DNA from: Gammaproteobacteria bacterium
Lineage (GTDB): Bacteria > Pseudomonadota > Gammaproteobacteria > Pseudomonadales > Pseudohongiellaceae
Assembly (NCBI GenBank): GCA_002691885.1
Contig: NZJB01000054.1
Span: 1-17,533, forward strand
Length of the DNA stretch: 17,533 nt
Reading direction: 5' to 3'
Shown: one piece after another, positions 6,997-15,014 of the stretch
How positions within the stretch are numbered: position 1 is the first letter of the stretch
How the letters are laid out: the number at the start of each line of letters is the position of its first letter
Made by a program: the position numbers and the translations under genes
The notes under the pieces: model-generated
What the model was told of the DNA's origin: nothing
The model's input: only the letters and a program-made list of their open reading frames with translations
The model's database searches: none

Positions 6997-7920
6997 CTAG
7001 CCTTCTTCCAGAGATTGCAGGCTAAACAGCAGGTTCACCGCATCAGTCAGCAAAAACGACAGATTGCGGTAGACAATCTGGCCGCCAATTTCGAGGCCGG
7101 GGATCAGCAGCTGCCCGGTGGTCTCGTCAAAAGTCGCAAAATCTTCTTCGCTTTCATCAAGAGCGGTGACACTCTCCGCTAGCGCTCTGACAATTACCTG
7201 GGGCGACTGACTTTCCACCGAAAAAGCCACCTGAACGAAGCCGGAGTCACCGGCGTCAATTTTAAGCACCAGCTGTTCCGTGGTTTCATCAAATCGATTA
7301 CTGACAGGCGCGCGCTCGGCCGCAACTAGCTCCAGATCTACCAGCACAAGATTCTCTCGCGTCACCGAACCACTAAAATTGACGACTGGAAGTTCGTTGA
7401 GCGAGGCGGCTAATGCCACTCGCGGTAGCTGGTTGATGGCGTCAACAACCTGCATACCCTCCGCAAGGACGCGACCGAAAACAGTAAAACCACCATTTTG
7501 GCTGTCCAGGCTTACGTTATCGGCGACGTTTATGAACCACTGACTGGTGGCACTGTCAGGATCACCCGCAACCTTTGCCATAGCGACCGTGCCCCTGAGA
7601 TTGGACTGATTGAACTCATTGGCGATCGTGCCATCAATCGCAATCTGGCTGAGCTGGGTGGTCCCGGCCGGGATCACATATTGTCCAGCCTGGATAACAA
7701 AATTGGGGACAGATCGGTGAACGACAGACTCATTGAAACGCCCACTCCTCACGTAATTGAGAAAATTCTCGACCGTACCGGGCGCCGCAGTGTCAAACAG
7801 CTCCAGCGTAAACTCTCCAAGCGTGGTGCTGACTTTAACTTGAGTCTGAGCCTGTCCCTTTGGAACTGATGCTAGCGAGATGAGAATCAGACCCAACAGC
7901 GTGTAGTTCTTAACATTCAT
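6997..7920 (-). CDS. Secreted cyclophilin-type peptidyl-prolyl isomerase with C-terminal extension
   Basis: This is a 307-residue protein. Residues 1-24 form a signal peptide ending KGQAQ. Residues about 27-200 are a cyclophilin domain catalysing cis-trans isomerisation of prolyl bonds: VVHRSVPNFVIQAG (catalytic Arg69, Phe74, Gln77), GTVAMAK, DSATSQWFIN and GFTVFGRV. Compared with E. coli PpiA it has an added C-terminal region (about 205-307) with two related units opening FDETTEQL (210-217) and FDETTGQL (264-271). The second continues as LIPGLEIGGQIVYRN, a pattern I associate with small secreted beta domains of marine gammaproteobacteria. GAGG about 10 bases before ATG 7920 is a modest SD. 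It likely acts as a periplasmic chaperone for exported proteins. The gap 6934-6996 has a T8 run but no convincing terminator. Confidence 0.92.
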   Translation of the reverse strand: MNVKNYTLLGLILISLASVPKGQAQTQVKVSTTLGEFTLELFDTAAPGTVENFLNYVRSGRFNESVVHRSVPNFVIQAGQYVIPAGTTQLSQIAIDGTIANEFNQSNLRGTVAMAKVAGDPDSATSQWFINVADNVSLDSQNGGFTVFGRVLAEGMQVVDAINQLPRVALAASLNELPVVNFSGSVTRENLVLVDLELVAAERAPVSNRFDETTEQLVLKIDAGDSGFVQVAFSVESQSPQVIVRALAESVTALDESEEDFATFDETTGQLLIPGLEIGGQIVYRNLSFLLTDAVNLLFSLQSLEEG

Positions 7921-7957
7921 CCCACAACCTCATTATGCTGACACCGCTACTCTATGT

Positions 7958-7981
7958 GACGGCAATCTTACGACTGCCGTC
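7958..7981. repeat. Short perfect inverted repeat upstream of the cyclophilin gene
   Basis: GACGGCA (7958-7964) and TGCCGTC (7975-7981) pair perfectly across a 10-base loop, 38 bases before the cyclophilin start. There is no T-tract on either side, so it is not a terminator. It could be a leader hairpin or an operator; seven paired bases could also be chance. Confidence 0.4.
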
Positions 7982-8029
7982 TGGCGGCCCGTGCCATCTC
8001 AGTATTCGGTACCTCTTTTTCGGCGAGCA

Positions 8030-8059
8030 CAAAAAAGGCGAGGCGATGACGCCCCGCCT
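8030..8059 (-). terminator. Rho-independent terminator for the NHL gene at 8079-9236
   Basis: Read on the minus strand, AGGCGGGGCG (8059-8050) pairs with CGCCTCGCCT (8045-8036) across a TCAT loop, ten pairs with one G-T wobble, followed by T residues through 8031. It lies about 20 bases past the stop of the leftward NHL gene and separates it from the cyclophilin gene. Confidence 0.85.
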
Positions 8060-8078
8060 CTTCAATACGCTTAGAACT

Positions 8079-9236
8079 CTAGGGAATTAGACGTGGGACG
8101 AACCGAGTTATGCCCTGAATAGGACCCACTTCACCGGCGTAGACATTACCGGCACTGTCAACCGTCACCCCTTCGCCCATGGATCCCACGCCGCCCATAC
8201 CTGATGAGCGAAAAGGAGAGACATGTTCAGGCACAAAGTACCAGACTTCTCCAGTTTTGGCGCTGCCTACACGCAAACCTTTTCGCCAACCGCCAGGGTT
8301 GTAGTTCGGATCAGACTCGGAATCGATGGCGTAGAGCCAATCATTGCTCTTATCGATAAAGATACCGCTGTTCCGGCTGAACTGATACCAGGTATCGATA
8401 TGCTCGCCATCCTGGGAAAAAATCTGAATGCGATTATTCCCACGGTCAGCGACAAACAGTCTGCCCTGAGAATCCATTGCCAAAGAGTGAGGCGCCCGAA
8501 GCTGCCCATCTTCCTGACCCCACTCACCAAACGAACCAACGTAAGTGCCATCTGCTTCCCAGATGGTGATTCTACTCTTTGAATTCGGGCCGGATTCATC
8601 CTGAAACTGGGCGGAATGCGTTTCGCCGATATAAATCCGGCCATTGGGAGCGACCAGCACGTCATTAGGCTCAGTCAGGTGTGTCGGCGGATCGCCCATC
8701 TCACCCGGAGTACCGATGACCATCAGCAGTTCTCCTTCAGGGCTGAATTTCAGTACCGAGCTGCCGTGATTGCGCGCAGCCGGATTGGCCTGCAGTTCGC
8801 GCTCATTCGCCAGTCGCGTATCAGCAACCCAGATATTGCCATCAGCATCAACATCCATGCCATGCGGCCAGATAATCTGACCTGCTCCAAGAGAGGCGAC
8901 GACGCGACCGCTCGGATCCAGTTTTACTATAGGATCGACTCCGCTGGTCGCACAGGAATTGGTGCCGCATCGATCCCCTGCCCAGACATGGACACCATCT
9001 ATGTCGACATTAACGGCACTTACCGAACCCCATCGGCGTCCATCAGGCAGCGTGCCAAAATCGCGCTGAGTTTCATAGGGATTGGGTAAGTTGTTGATTG
9101 GCTCCTGACCCGCATGGGCTGCTGGGGATATAGCCCCGCGCTGAGCGTAAGCCGTGACTGTGGTGGCCATCAGCAGACCTGTCAGAGCTACCTTCCACGC
9201 TCCCTTGCCGGTGTTTCGTAGGCTCGTTTTTAACAT
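8079..9236 (-). CDS. Secreted NHL beta-propeller, second PAL-like paralogue
   Basis: This is a 385-residue exported propeller related to the one at 2974-3900. A signal peptide ends AYAQ (residue 32). Blades run from about 68 to 380. The block order matches the other copy: WGSVSAVNVDIDG, GDR (Arg89), WPHG (His125), GNIWVAD, YIGETH (His207), APHSLAMDSQGRLFVADRGNNRIQIF (His250, Arg265), and GEG (Glu355) in the last blade. Cys90 and Cys95 flank a short loop and may form a disulfide that the other copy lacks. I chose ATG 9236 because AGGAG lies 6 bases upstream; the alternative at 9257 adds seven residues without an SD. It has its own promoter candidate (9307-9335) and terminator, so it is probably monocistronic. 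Its substrate is unknown; lyase or sugar-lactone hydrolase chemistry, or a binding role, are all possible. Confidence 0.87.
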   Translation of the reverse strand: MLKTSLRNTGKGAWKVALTGLLMATTVTAYAQRGAISPAAHAGQEPINNLPNPYETQRDFGTLPDGRRWGSVSAVNVDIDGVHVWAGDRCGTNSCATSGVDPIVKLDPSGRVVASLGAGQIIWPHGMDVDADGNIWVADTRLANERELQANPAARNHGSSVLKFSPEGELLMVIGTPGEMGDPPTHLTEPNDVLVAPNGRIYIGETHSAQFQDESGPNSKSRITIWEADGTYVGSFGEWGQEDGQLRAPHSLAMDSQGRLFVADRGNNRIQIFSQDGEHIDTWYQFSRNSGIFIDKSNDWLYAIDSESDPNYNPGGWRKGLRVGSAKTGEVWYFVPEHVSPFRSSGMGGVGSMGEGVTVDSAGNVYAGEVGPIQGITRFVPRLIP

Positions 9237-9306
9237 GCTCTTCTCCTGCCTCGCCATGCTGCTTTTACTGTGGGCTTTGTTCGCCCGAAGACTAAGACGG
9301 GGTCAG

Positions 9307-9335
9307 AAAATGGACTTTCCTGAGCGGCTTGTCAA
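9307..9335 (-). promoter_or_regulatory. Possible promoter for the second NHL gene
   Basis: On the minus strand an exact TTGACA (9335-9330) is followed after 17 bases by CATTTT (9312-9307), only three of six to the -10 consensus. It lies about 70 bases upstream of ATG 9236, inside the 232-base divergent gap 9237-9468. No convincing plus-strand promoter for the membrane operon is visible in that gap. Confidence 0.4.
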
Positions 9336-9468
9336 GACGGTAGAACCTATACCAGGCAGCTCAGCTCTCGCCCTGCAGGCACGTTTTCCTAGACTCTGCC
9401 GTGCCCCATGTTTATTCTCTGCCCGCAACCGAGCCTTCACCTGACCGTTTCGGGACGAGACTGAAACC

Positions 9469-10005
9469 ATGACTAAACACGTGATTTACTACATCTTCGC
9501 TGTCTGCGTATCCATGGGACTACTTCTGCTCATGATTGTCATGGCAGACAGTGTACCGAATGCGGGTGGACAGCCGCACGCTGAACATCCCGGCATGGTC
9601 ATCGGGGCTGATGGGGCAGCGCGGCTGGCTCATATCGGCTCTCTGGCCTTTGTGTTCAACAGCCTGCTGCTGACCCTTGTCGTTGGTTTGTGCGTTCTCG
9701 GGGTCAGCGAGCGCCACAGGAGCCAAAAATTTCTTGCAGGCATGGGGGGCTCATGGCTGTTCATGCTGGTGATCTGGTGGATGATGTTCAGTACACATCA
9801 GGAATTTCTCCTGACGGGCGAGACGGATTATTTCATGGGTTTTCCCGTACCAACAGCCTGGCAGATGTACGGGACCTGGCTTGGAGCTGTACCGCTTATC
9901 GTGATGTACAGCTATGGCTTCAGAACATTCATCTACACGTGTGAAGATGAAGCCGAATTCAACGCCCTTCTTGAGCAAGCCGCGCGTAACAGCCAGCAGA
10001 ACTAA
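9469..10005 (+). CDS. Four-helix membrane protein paired with a sodium:solute symporter
   Basis: This is a 178-residue integral membrane protein with no family I recognise. Hydrophobic segments lie at about 5-26, 53-76, 92-110 and 131-155. A short polar loop with several His (HAEHPG) follows the first helix, and the cytoplasmic-looking tail (CEDEAEFNALLEQAARNSQQN) is charged and likely helical. The gene ends 3 bases before the symporter ATG, so the two are almost certainly translationally coupled and may form one transporter. It is larger than the two-helix DUF4212-type small symporter subunits I know of. ATG 9469 has only a weak SD (GAGACTGAAACC upstream). Its role as an accessory or regulatory subunit is inference from context. 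Confidence 0.85.
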   Translation: MTKHVIYYIFAVCVSMGLLLLMIVMADSVPNAGGQPHAEHPGMVIGADGAARLAHIGSLAFVFNSLLLTLVVGLCVLGVSERHRSQKFLAGMGGSWLFMLVIWWMMFSTHQEFLLTGETDYFMGFPVPTAWQMYGTWLGAVPLIVMYSYGFRTFIYTCEDEAEFNALLEQAARNSQQN

Positions 10006-10008
10006 ACC

Positions 10009-11505
10009 ATGGAAGCTTATCGTCAGGAAATCATTGTCGGCTCCGTGGTCATTTACATGCTGTTCTGTGTTGCTACCGGTTTATGGGCCATGCGCCGGAC
10101 GCGCAACAGCAGTGACTTTTTTGTTGCTGGCCGAGGGCTTGGTCCCATTGTGGTAGCCCTGGCACTTTTTTCTAGCACACTGAGCGGGTTCGGCTTCGTT
10201 GGCGGCCCCGGCCTAGTTTACTCGATCGGGGTCAGCTCTTTCTGGATGGTAGTGATTTCCTCAACGGGATATGCAGTCGGCTTTTTTCTGGTCGCCAAGC
10301 GCATTCGAATGATTGCCGAACTGCGGGACTGCCTCTCACTGCCCGATGTCGTGGCTGCGCGCTACGGGAGCGATGCCGTCAGATTTCTGATCGCGCTGAC
10401 CATCGTCCTGGGCGTAATGGGGTATTTAGCCACTCAGATCTTGGCGATGGCGGTCGTGATGCAAGCCATCCTGTCGGGCACGGAAACCTTTGCCAACATT
10501 GGACTGGTGAGTTGCGTAGTCATTTCCTCTGCGGTGCTGATCTTTTACTGCGTCACCGGCGGCATTATCGCGAGCGTGTATACGGACGTGGTGCAGGGTT
10601 TCATCATGATGATTGCTGGCAGCCTGATACTGATGACAGCGGTTTCTGTGTTTGATGGCGGCATGCAGGAAGCCACTGCTATTATTCTGGCCGACGACTC
10701 AGAGGCCATCATGCCGTTCGGGTCCGCCGGCGCCATGGCCTCTCTTGGATGGTTCTTTGTATTCGGCCTAGGGCTTGCCGGCCAACCGCACCTGATTACG
10801 AAAATGATGATGAACAAACAAATGTCTGACAACCGCAGCATTCTGCCTATGTCGCTGTTCGGCTACGTCATGGCCGCTCTACTTTGGATTTCAATTGGCA
10901 TCGTGATGCGCGCGGCAGTCATCGACGGCATTGTGGAACCTCTCGCCCTGCCAGACGACGCCGCCTCGACTTTCCTGTCGATTTTCGCAAATCCGTTGCT
11001 TGCGGGCGTCGTCTTCGCCGGCTTATTCGCCGCAATCATGTCGACCTCGGACGCGTTTCTCAACATCGGAACCGCCGCAATCATCCATGACATTCCTACG
11101 GCGCTGCGCGGACGTAGCGTCGAGAACGAGTTACTCTGGGCACGGGTCGTGACTGTTTTGCTTGCCATCGTCGCAGCCGGCTTTGCGCTCTATTCCCACT
11201 ACGCCGATGCCACACTGGTGGCTCTGCTCGGCGCATTCGGCTGGGGCACGTTTGCAGCCTCAATATTTCCGGTCGTGGCAGTAGGACTGAACTGGCGGGG
11301 CGCGACAGTTGCCGGCGCAGTGACGGCAATCAGCGCCGCCCTGCTCATCAATTTTGTTGTTCAGCTATCCAGCATTGTGCTGCCTTACGGCATCAGTGGG
11401 CCATTGGTGGCATTCGTAACCTCAATGATTCTGTTCATCGGCGTCTCACTGATCACCAAACCGCCAGAACTCGCGCCGGACATCGAAGACGTCCTGCGTA
11501 TCTGA
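10009..11505 (+). CDS. Sodium:solute symporter (SSS family) permease
   Basis: This is a 498-residue inner-membrane permease with about 13 hydrophobic segments, the usual size and topology of the SSS/SLC5 family that takes up small solutes with Na+. Diagnostic parts are the N-terminal DFFVAGRGLGP loop after helix 1, the SSTLSGFGFVGGPGLVY segment, YCVTGGIIASVYTDVVQG, QPHLITKMMM, and the family signature GLFAAIMSTSDAFLNIG (about 339-355), whose Ser and Thr side chains normally form the second sodium site. The substrate cannot be read from sequence; monocarboxylates, amino acids and sugars are all transported in the family. It lacks its own SD and relies on coupling to the upstream gene 3 bases away. 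It converges with the cytochrome-propeller gene, leaving 33 bases and no clear terminator. Confidence 0.94.
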   Translation: MEAYRQEIIVGSVVIYMLFCVATGLWAMRRTRNSSDFFVAGRGLGPIVVALALFSSTLSGFGFVGGPGLVYSIGVSSFWMVVISSTGYAVGFFLVAKRIRMIAELRDCLSLPDVVAARYGSDAVRFLIALTIVLGVMGYLATQILAMAVVMQAILSGTETFANIGLVSCVVISSAVLIFYCVTGGIIASVYTDVVQGFIMMIAGSLILMTAVSVFDGGMQEATAIILADDSEAIMPFGSAGAMASLGWFFVFGLGLAGQPHLITKMMMNKQMSDNRSILPMSLFGYVMAALLWISIGIVMRAAVIDGIVEPLALPDDAASTFLSIFANPLLAGVVFAGLFAAIMSTSDAFLNIGTAAIIHDIPTALRGRSVENELLWARVVTVLLAIVAAGFALYSHYADATLVALLGAFGWGTFAASIFPVVAVGLNWRGATVAGAVTAISAALLINFVVQLSSIVLPYGISGPLVAFVTSMILFIGVSLITKPPELAPDIEDVLRI

Positions 11506-11538
11506 GCAAGGCCGCTGACGCTGGACAGCCGAGGCTAC

Positions 11539-12750
11539 TCAGTTGATCTTGACCAAGCCTACTTGATTAGAGCTGGACTGGTGGATCAGCAAATCACCAG
11601 CTTCAGTAACCCAGGTGTTGCGAATGATTCCGACACCGGAGGGTACCGCCCAACTCTGGAAGGTCTCCGTGGCGGGATTAAACCTTACCAGCGCATCAGG
11701 TCTCATGCCCGATTCGTTATACCAGATCACATCATCAATCACTGCAATGGAATAGGGGTGGGACTTAGGTCCGCTGGGTGAATCCCACTGAGTAATCTGA
11801 CCAGTCTCCGGGTCAAGCTTCCCGATCTTGCCCAGCGTAGAATTGACGAACCAGACGATGTCGTTGCTGTCCAGATCCAGACGGCGGATCCGGGTCCTTT
11901 CATCAGGCACTTCGTAATAGCGCATGTCCATGCCGTCCGGATCAAGGGCACCGATCTTGTTGGTCCCGTTAAACGCGACCCAGACCGTTCCTTGACTGTC
12001 TACTTTGATTCCGTAGGGTCTTGGTTCAACCGGAATTTCAGTGAGATCACCGGTGTCCGGATTAAGCCGGCCCAGCATAGCGGCCCCTTGCGCAGTAAAG
12101 TACAAATTACCATTCGGATGAAAAATAGCTGAGTGGGGGTCCCTCGCTTCGGTCTTGTATACAGTAACCTCACCCGTGGCAGGGTCCAGCTTGCCTACTG
12201 TAGAGTTGCTGTTTCCCGTATACCAGATATTGCCCTGCGTATCCGGGACAACGGTATGCGGCCTGGATGACGGAGGCAGCCTGTACTCCTCCATAACGCC
12301 CGTCCTCGGATCAAGCCGCCCTGTCAGGCTAGCCCACATCCCGGTCCACCAGATAGAACCGTCTGGTGCCTCTACCGGATCTCTGGAGCGCTGGCCGAGA
12401 GTGGGTACGGTCCACTCAATAATCTCAATCTGTGTGTCACCCGCAATCAGGTTCGGGCGTCTGGAAGTGTCTTCAGGGAAATGCTGAGCGAGATACGCCG
12501 CTATCGTACCCGCTTGCGCGTCATTGAGCTCGACCATAGTCGAAAAAACACGCCGCCACTCTGCAGCAGTGTTGTAGCCTGCCGCTCTGGAGATCAGAGC
12601 CGTGCTGTGACAGGACGAGCAGACATTCATCACCAGTTCCCTGCCTGTCCCGTCGGGCAGTGGTGGAGGCGCACCCCGCTGAGCGTAAATCTCAGAACTC
12701 AGCAACGTCATAGCGGCGCCTAGAATCAGCAATCGAGCGATGAGTGACAT
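11539..12750 (-). CDS. Periplasmic cytochrome c fused to a Vgb-like beta-propeller
   Basis: This is a 403-residue secreted fusion. The signal peptide ends IYAQ (residue 24). Residues about 36-95 are a small class I cytochrome c: heme motif CSSCH (44-48) and Met72 in the W-x-x-V-x-x-x-M context that supplies the axial ligand. Residues about 110-400 are a propeller with repeats of the form G-x-[I/V]-W-[Y/F]-T/V...G-K-L-D-P-x-T-G, as in virginiamycin B lyase (Vgb). The lyase fold alone does not indicate antibiotic resistance; such fusions are usually chromosomal redox proteins. I prefer ATG 12750 because GGGGG is 7 bases upstream, whereas it is only 1 base from ATG 12756. It is divergent from the PQQ dehydrogenase, making it a plausible electron acceptor for that enzyme (inference). 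Confidence 0.9.
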   Translation of the reverse strand: MSLIARLLILGAAMTLLSSEIYAQRGAPPPLPDGTGRELVMNVCSSCHSTALISRAAGYNTAAEWRRVFSTMVELNDAQAGTIAAYLAQHFPEDTSRRPNLIAGDTQIEIIEWTVPTLGQRSRDPVEAPDGSIWWTGMWASLTGRLDPRTGVMEEYRLPPSSRPHTVVPDTQGNIWYTGNSNSTVGKLDPATGEVTVYKTEARDPHSAIFHPNGNLYFTAQGAAMLGRLNPDTGDLTEIPVEPRPYGIKVDSQGTVWVAFNGTNKIGALDPDGMDMRYYEVPDERTRIRRLDLDSNDIVWFVNSTLGKIGKLDPETGQITQWDSPSGPKSHPYSIAVIDDVIWYNESGMRPDALVRFNPATETFQSWAVPSGVGIIRNTWVTEAGDLLIHQSSSNQVGLVKIN

Positions 12751-12987
12751 AGACATTCCCCCGGCAACATCGTTCGTGTTGACAAAAGAGATCAGCTAGC
12801 GCCTGTCGCGGCACGCTGACTGATTCACACACAGAGTGTGCGTCAAGCTGGCCGCCAGGTCTAGAGATGATCTGTCTACTCCAGCAGCCTGTCAGGGAGA
12901 GGTCCGGCCGATCTGCCCTTGCGTTGACCTTTCAATCAGCCATTCACAGCTTCATAATCCCAAAAAACGTTAACAGGTGAGGACAAC
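12751..12987. other. Divergent regulatory region between cytochrome-propeller and PQQ dehydrogenase genes
   Basis: These 237 bases must hold both promoters. On the plus strand CATAAT (12953-12958) matches five of six positions of a -10 box, 29 bases before ATG 12988, but its 17-base-spaced -35 (TTTCAA) is poor. A plus-strand TTGACA at 12779-12784 has no -10 partner. No clear operator or RNA gene is visible. Confidence 0.35.
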
Positions 12988-14874
12988 ATGTTTCTGCAAC
13001 AATGGCACCGGACCAGTAAAGCAACCCGTCACGTCATCCAGCTCAGTTTTATCAGATTAATCGCTACGCTGACCTGCATCGGTATTGTTCCGCATCAACT
13101 GGCAGCACAAAGCGATTTGGCCGGACAGTGGCCGCATTACCGCGGCAATTTCAGCGGGACCGGTTATTCAAAGCTATCAGCGATTTCACCTGAAAATATC
13201 GGAGAGCTCGAGATTGCCTGGTCATTCTCCCTGCGCAGCCGGGATCAGGCTGAGGATCTTAACCCGAACTCACAGGTGACTCCGATTGTGGTAAACAACG
13301 TGATGTACCTGTCCACAGTTGACTGCATCGTCGCGCTGGATCCGAAGAATGGCACGGAACTCTGGCGCCATCCTGTCGAGTCTGGCCGACCCTCGCGTCG
13401 GGGTGTCGCCTACTGGCAAGGCAATAACACGCTCGACCCGCGAATCATCTTCACCGCGGGCAGTCGATTAACCGCTCTGTCCGCTGAGAGCGGTGAGAAA
13501 GACACAAGCTTCGGAGACAACGGGGAGATAGATATGGGGATACCCTATATCTCCGTGCCGCTGGTTTATCAGGACCTTGTGATTGTGGGCGCCAACACGC
13601 CGCCCGGCACGCGCGGTGGCATCGGCAATCCTCGTGCATTCAGCGCCATTACCGGCAGAAAAATCTGGGAATTTAATTCAGTGCCACTGCCGGGAGAAAG
13701 CGGTCATGACAGCTGGCAATATGGAAGCTGGGAGAACCGCTTGGGGGCCAATGCCTGGCCATTCTATTTTACAGTCGACACTGGCACAGACTTACTCTAC
13801 CTACCGCTGGCATCTCCCCTGCCGTTCGCATTCGGCGGAGACAGAGCAGGTGACAATCTGTTTGCCAATTCCATCGTCGCGGTAGATATCCACTCAGGTG
13901 AATACCGCTGGCATTTCCAGACGATCCATCACGATCTATGGGACCATGACCCTCCCGCTCCACCGACACTGTTTGACATTAAGTTGGAAGGCGAAACGCT
14001 GCCCGCGCTCGCCGTCACCACAAAATCCGGCTATTTATTTTTCCTGAATCGCCTAACTGGCGAAGCGATATTCGGTGTTGAAGAGCGCGCTGTTCCAGCA
14101 AGTAGCGTCGCCGGAGAGGCAGCCTCTCCGACACAGCCGATCCCGGTAAAGCCACCACCCATGGCCAGGGTCAGCTTCAGCCTTGACGATATGGTACGAG
14201 CAGAGCATACCAGCGCGGACCATGCTGACGCCTGCACCGACCTGCTGAGCCGGTCTGGAGAGTTCGTCAACGCCGGTCCTTACACGCCGTGGACGCTGCG
14301 CGATGACAACGGCGCAGGCGCAACCACCTTGCTATTCCCCGGTTTGGCAGGCGGGCCGAACTGGGGCGGCGTGGCGTTTGATCCTAACAGCAGTCTTGCG
14401 TTCGTGTTCGCCGCTGACTTGGGCACACTGGGGTGGCTGGAAGCGACCGGAGAAGACTTTCCGTATCGGCTATCGCTGCCACGCCCCTCAGCTTTCGCAG
14501 TCTCTATTGATGGTCAGACGCTACCCTGCCAGGAGCCACCCTGGAGCCACTTGACAGCTATCGACACCACCAACGGCGACATCGCCTGGCGAATCCCTCT
14601 GGGTGTCAGCGACTCGCTGCCGCCGGGCAAGCAGAATACGGGTCGGCCGGGGCGCGCTGCCGCGCTGATAACCGCCAGCGACCTGCTTTTTATCGCGTCA
14701 ACCGACGACAATCGCTTTCGCGGAGTACGGGCCAGTACTGGGGAAATTCTCTGGGAGCAGCAGCTGAATCGGCGCGGGAATGCCAACCCAATGACGTATC
14801 TCGATGCCAGTGGCAGACAATTTGTCGCAATCGCCGCCACGGATGAATTGATCGTCTACGGCCTCAGTGATTGA
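12988..14874 (+). CDS. Periplasmic PQQ-dependent dehydrogenase (glucose/quinate dehydrogenase-like)
   Basis: This is a 628-residue quinoprotein. Residues 1-40 form a signal peptide (VPHQLAAQ); there are no N-terminal membrane helices like those of E. coli Gcd, so it is soluble or peripheral. The eight-bladed propeller opens WPHYRGNFSGTGYSKL, then TPIVVNNVMYLST and IVALDPKNGTELWRH. Family landmarks are HHDLWDHDPPAPPTL, which in Gcd contains the catalytic Asp, TTKSG with the conserved Lys, SPTQPIPVKPPP, and PCQEPPW followed by AIDTTNGDIAWRIPLG. These point to the membrane-GDH/quinate branch rather than methanol dehydrogenase; no vicinal disulfide is evident. The substrate, an alcohol, sugar or polyol, is unknown. 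GAGGA lies 6 bases before ATG 12988. No PQQ synthesis gene is in the window. It converges with the CoxE-like gene across 140 bases in which I see no clear terminator. Confidence 0.9.
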   Translation: MFLQQWHRTSKATRHVIQLSFIRLIATLTCIGIVPHQLAAQSDLAGQWPHYRGNFSGTGYSKLSAISPENIGELEIAWSFSLRSRDQAEDLNPNSQVTPIVVNNVMYLSTVDCIVALDPKNGTELWRHPVESGRPSRRGVAYWQGNNTLDPRIIFTAGSRLTALSAESGEKDTSFGDNGEIDMGIPYISVPLVYQDLVIVGANTPPGTRGGIGNPRAFSAITGRKIWEFNSVPLPGESGHDSWQYGSWENRLGANAWPFYFTVDTGTDLLYLPLASPLPFAFGGDRAGDNLFANSIVAVDIHSGEYRWHFQTIHHDLWDHDPPAPPTLFDIKLEGETLPALAVTTKSGYLFFLNRLTGEAIFGVEERAVPASSVAGEAASPTQPIPVKPPPMARVSFSLDDMVRAEHTSADHADACTDLLSRSGEFVNAGPYTPWTLRDDNGAGATTLLFPGLAGGPNWGGVAFDPNSSLAFVFAADLGTLGWLEATGEDFPYRLSLPRPSAFAVSIDGQTLPCQEPPWSHLTAIDTTNGDIAWRIPLGVSDSLPPGKQNTGRPGRAAALITASDLLFIASTDDNRFRGVRASTGEILWEQQLNRRGNANPMTYLDASGRQFVAIAATDELIVYGLSD

Positions 14875-15014
14875 GGCTTCACATACCGGGCTAAGAGGCA
14901 ACCTGCCCTCTCAGCTCCTGCACATATTGCTGTCGGCTGGACCAATAAACGTAAGGCTAAGGCTTTTTCTCTCGGCAACTCCGATTCTACACTCCGGATT
15001 CAACAGGGCACCGG

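Noticed and set aside
8616..9089. 157-codon rightward open frame
   Set aside because: It is antisense to the NHL propeller, with no SD or domain. Open antisense frames are common opposite such repetitive coding sequence.
9154..9444. Rightward open frame with a hydrophobic stretch (MLFSCLAMLLLLWALFARR)
   Set aside because: It overlaps the start and signal-peptide region of the leftward NHL gene. The hydrophobic look comes partly from the antisense of that signal peptide, and there is no SD.
11539..12750. Streptogramin (virginiamycin B) resistance gene
   Set aside because: The propeller resembles Vgb in fold, but it is fused to a cytochrome c and sits beside a quinoprotein gene, which fits redox work better than drug inactivation.
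12779..12784. TTGACA in the divergent region
   Set aside because: The hexamer 17 bases on is CCTGTC, with no resemblance to a -10 box.
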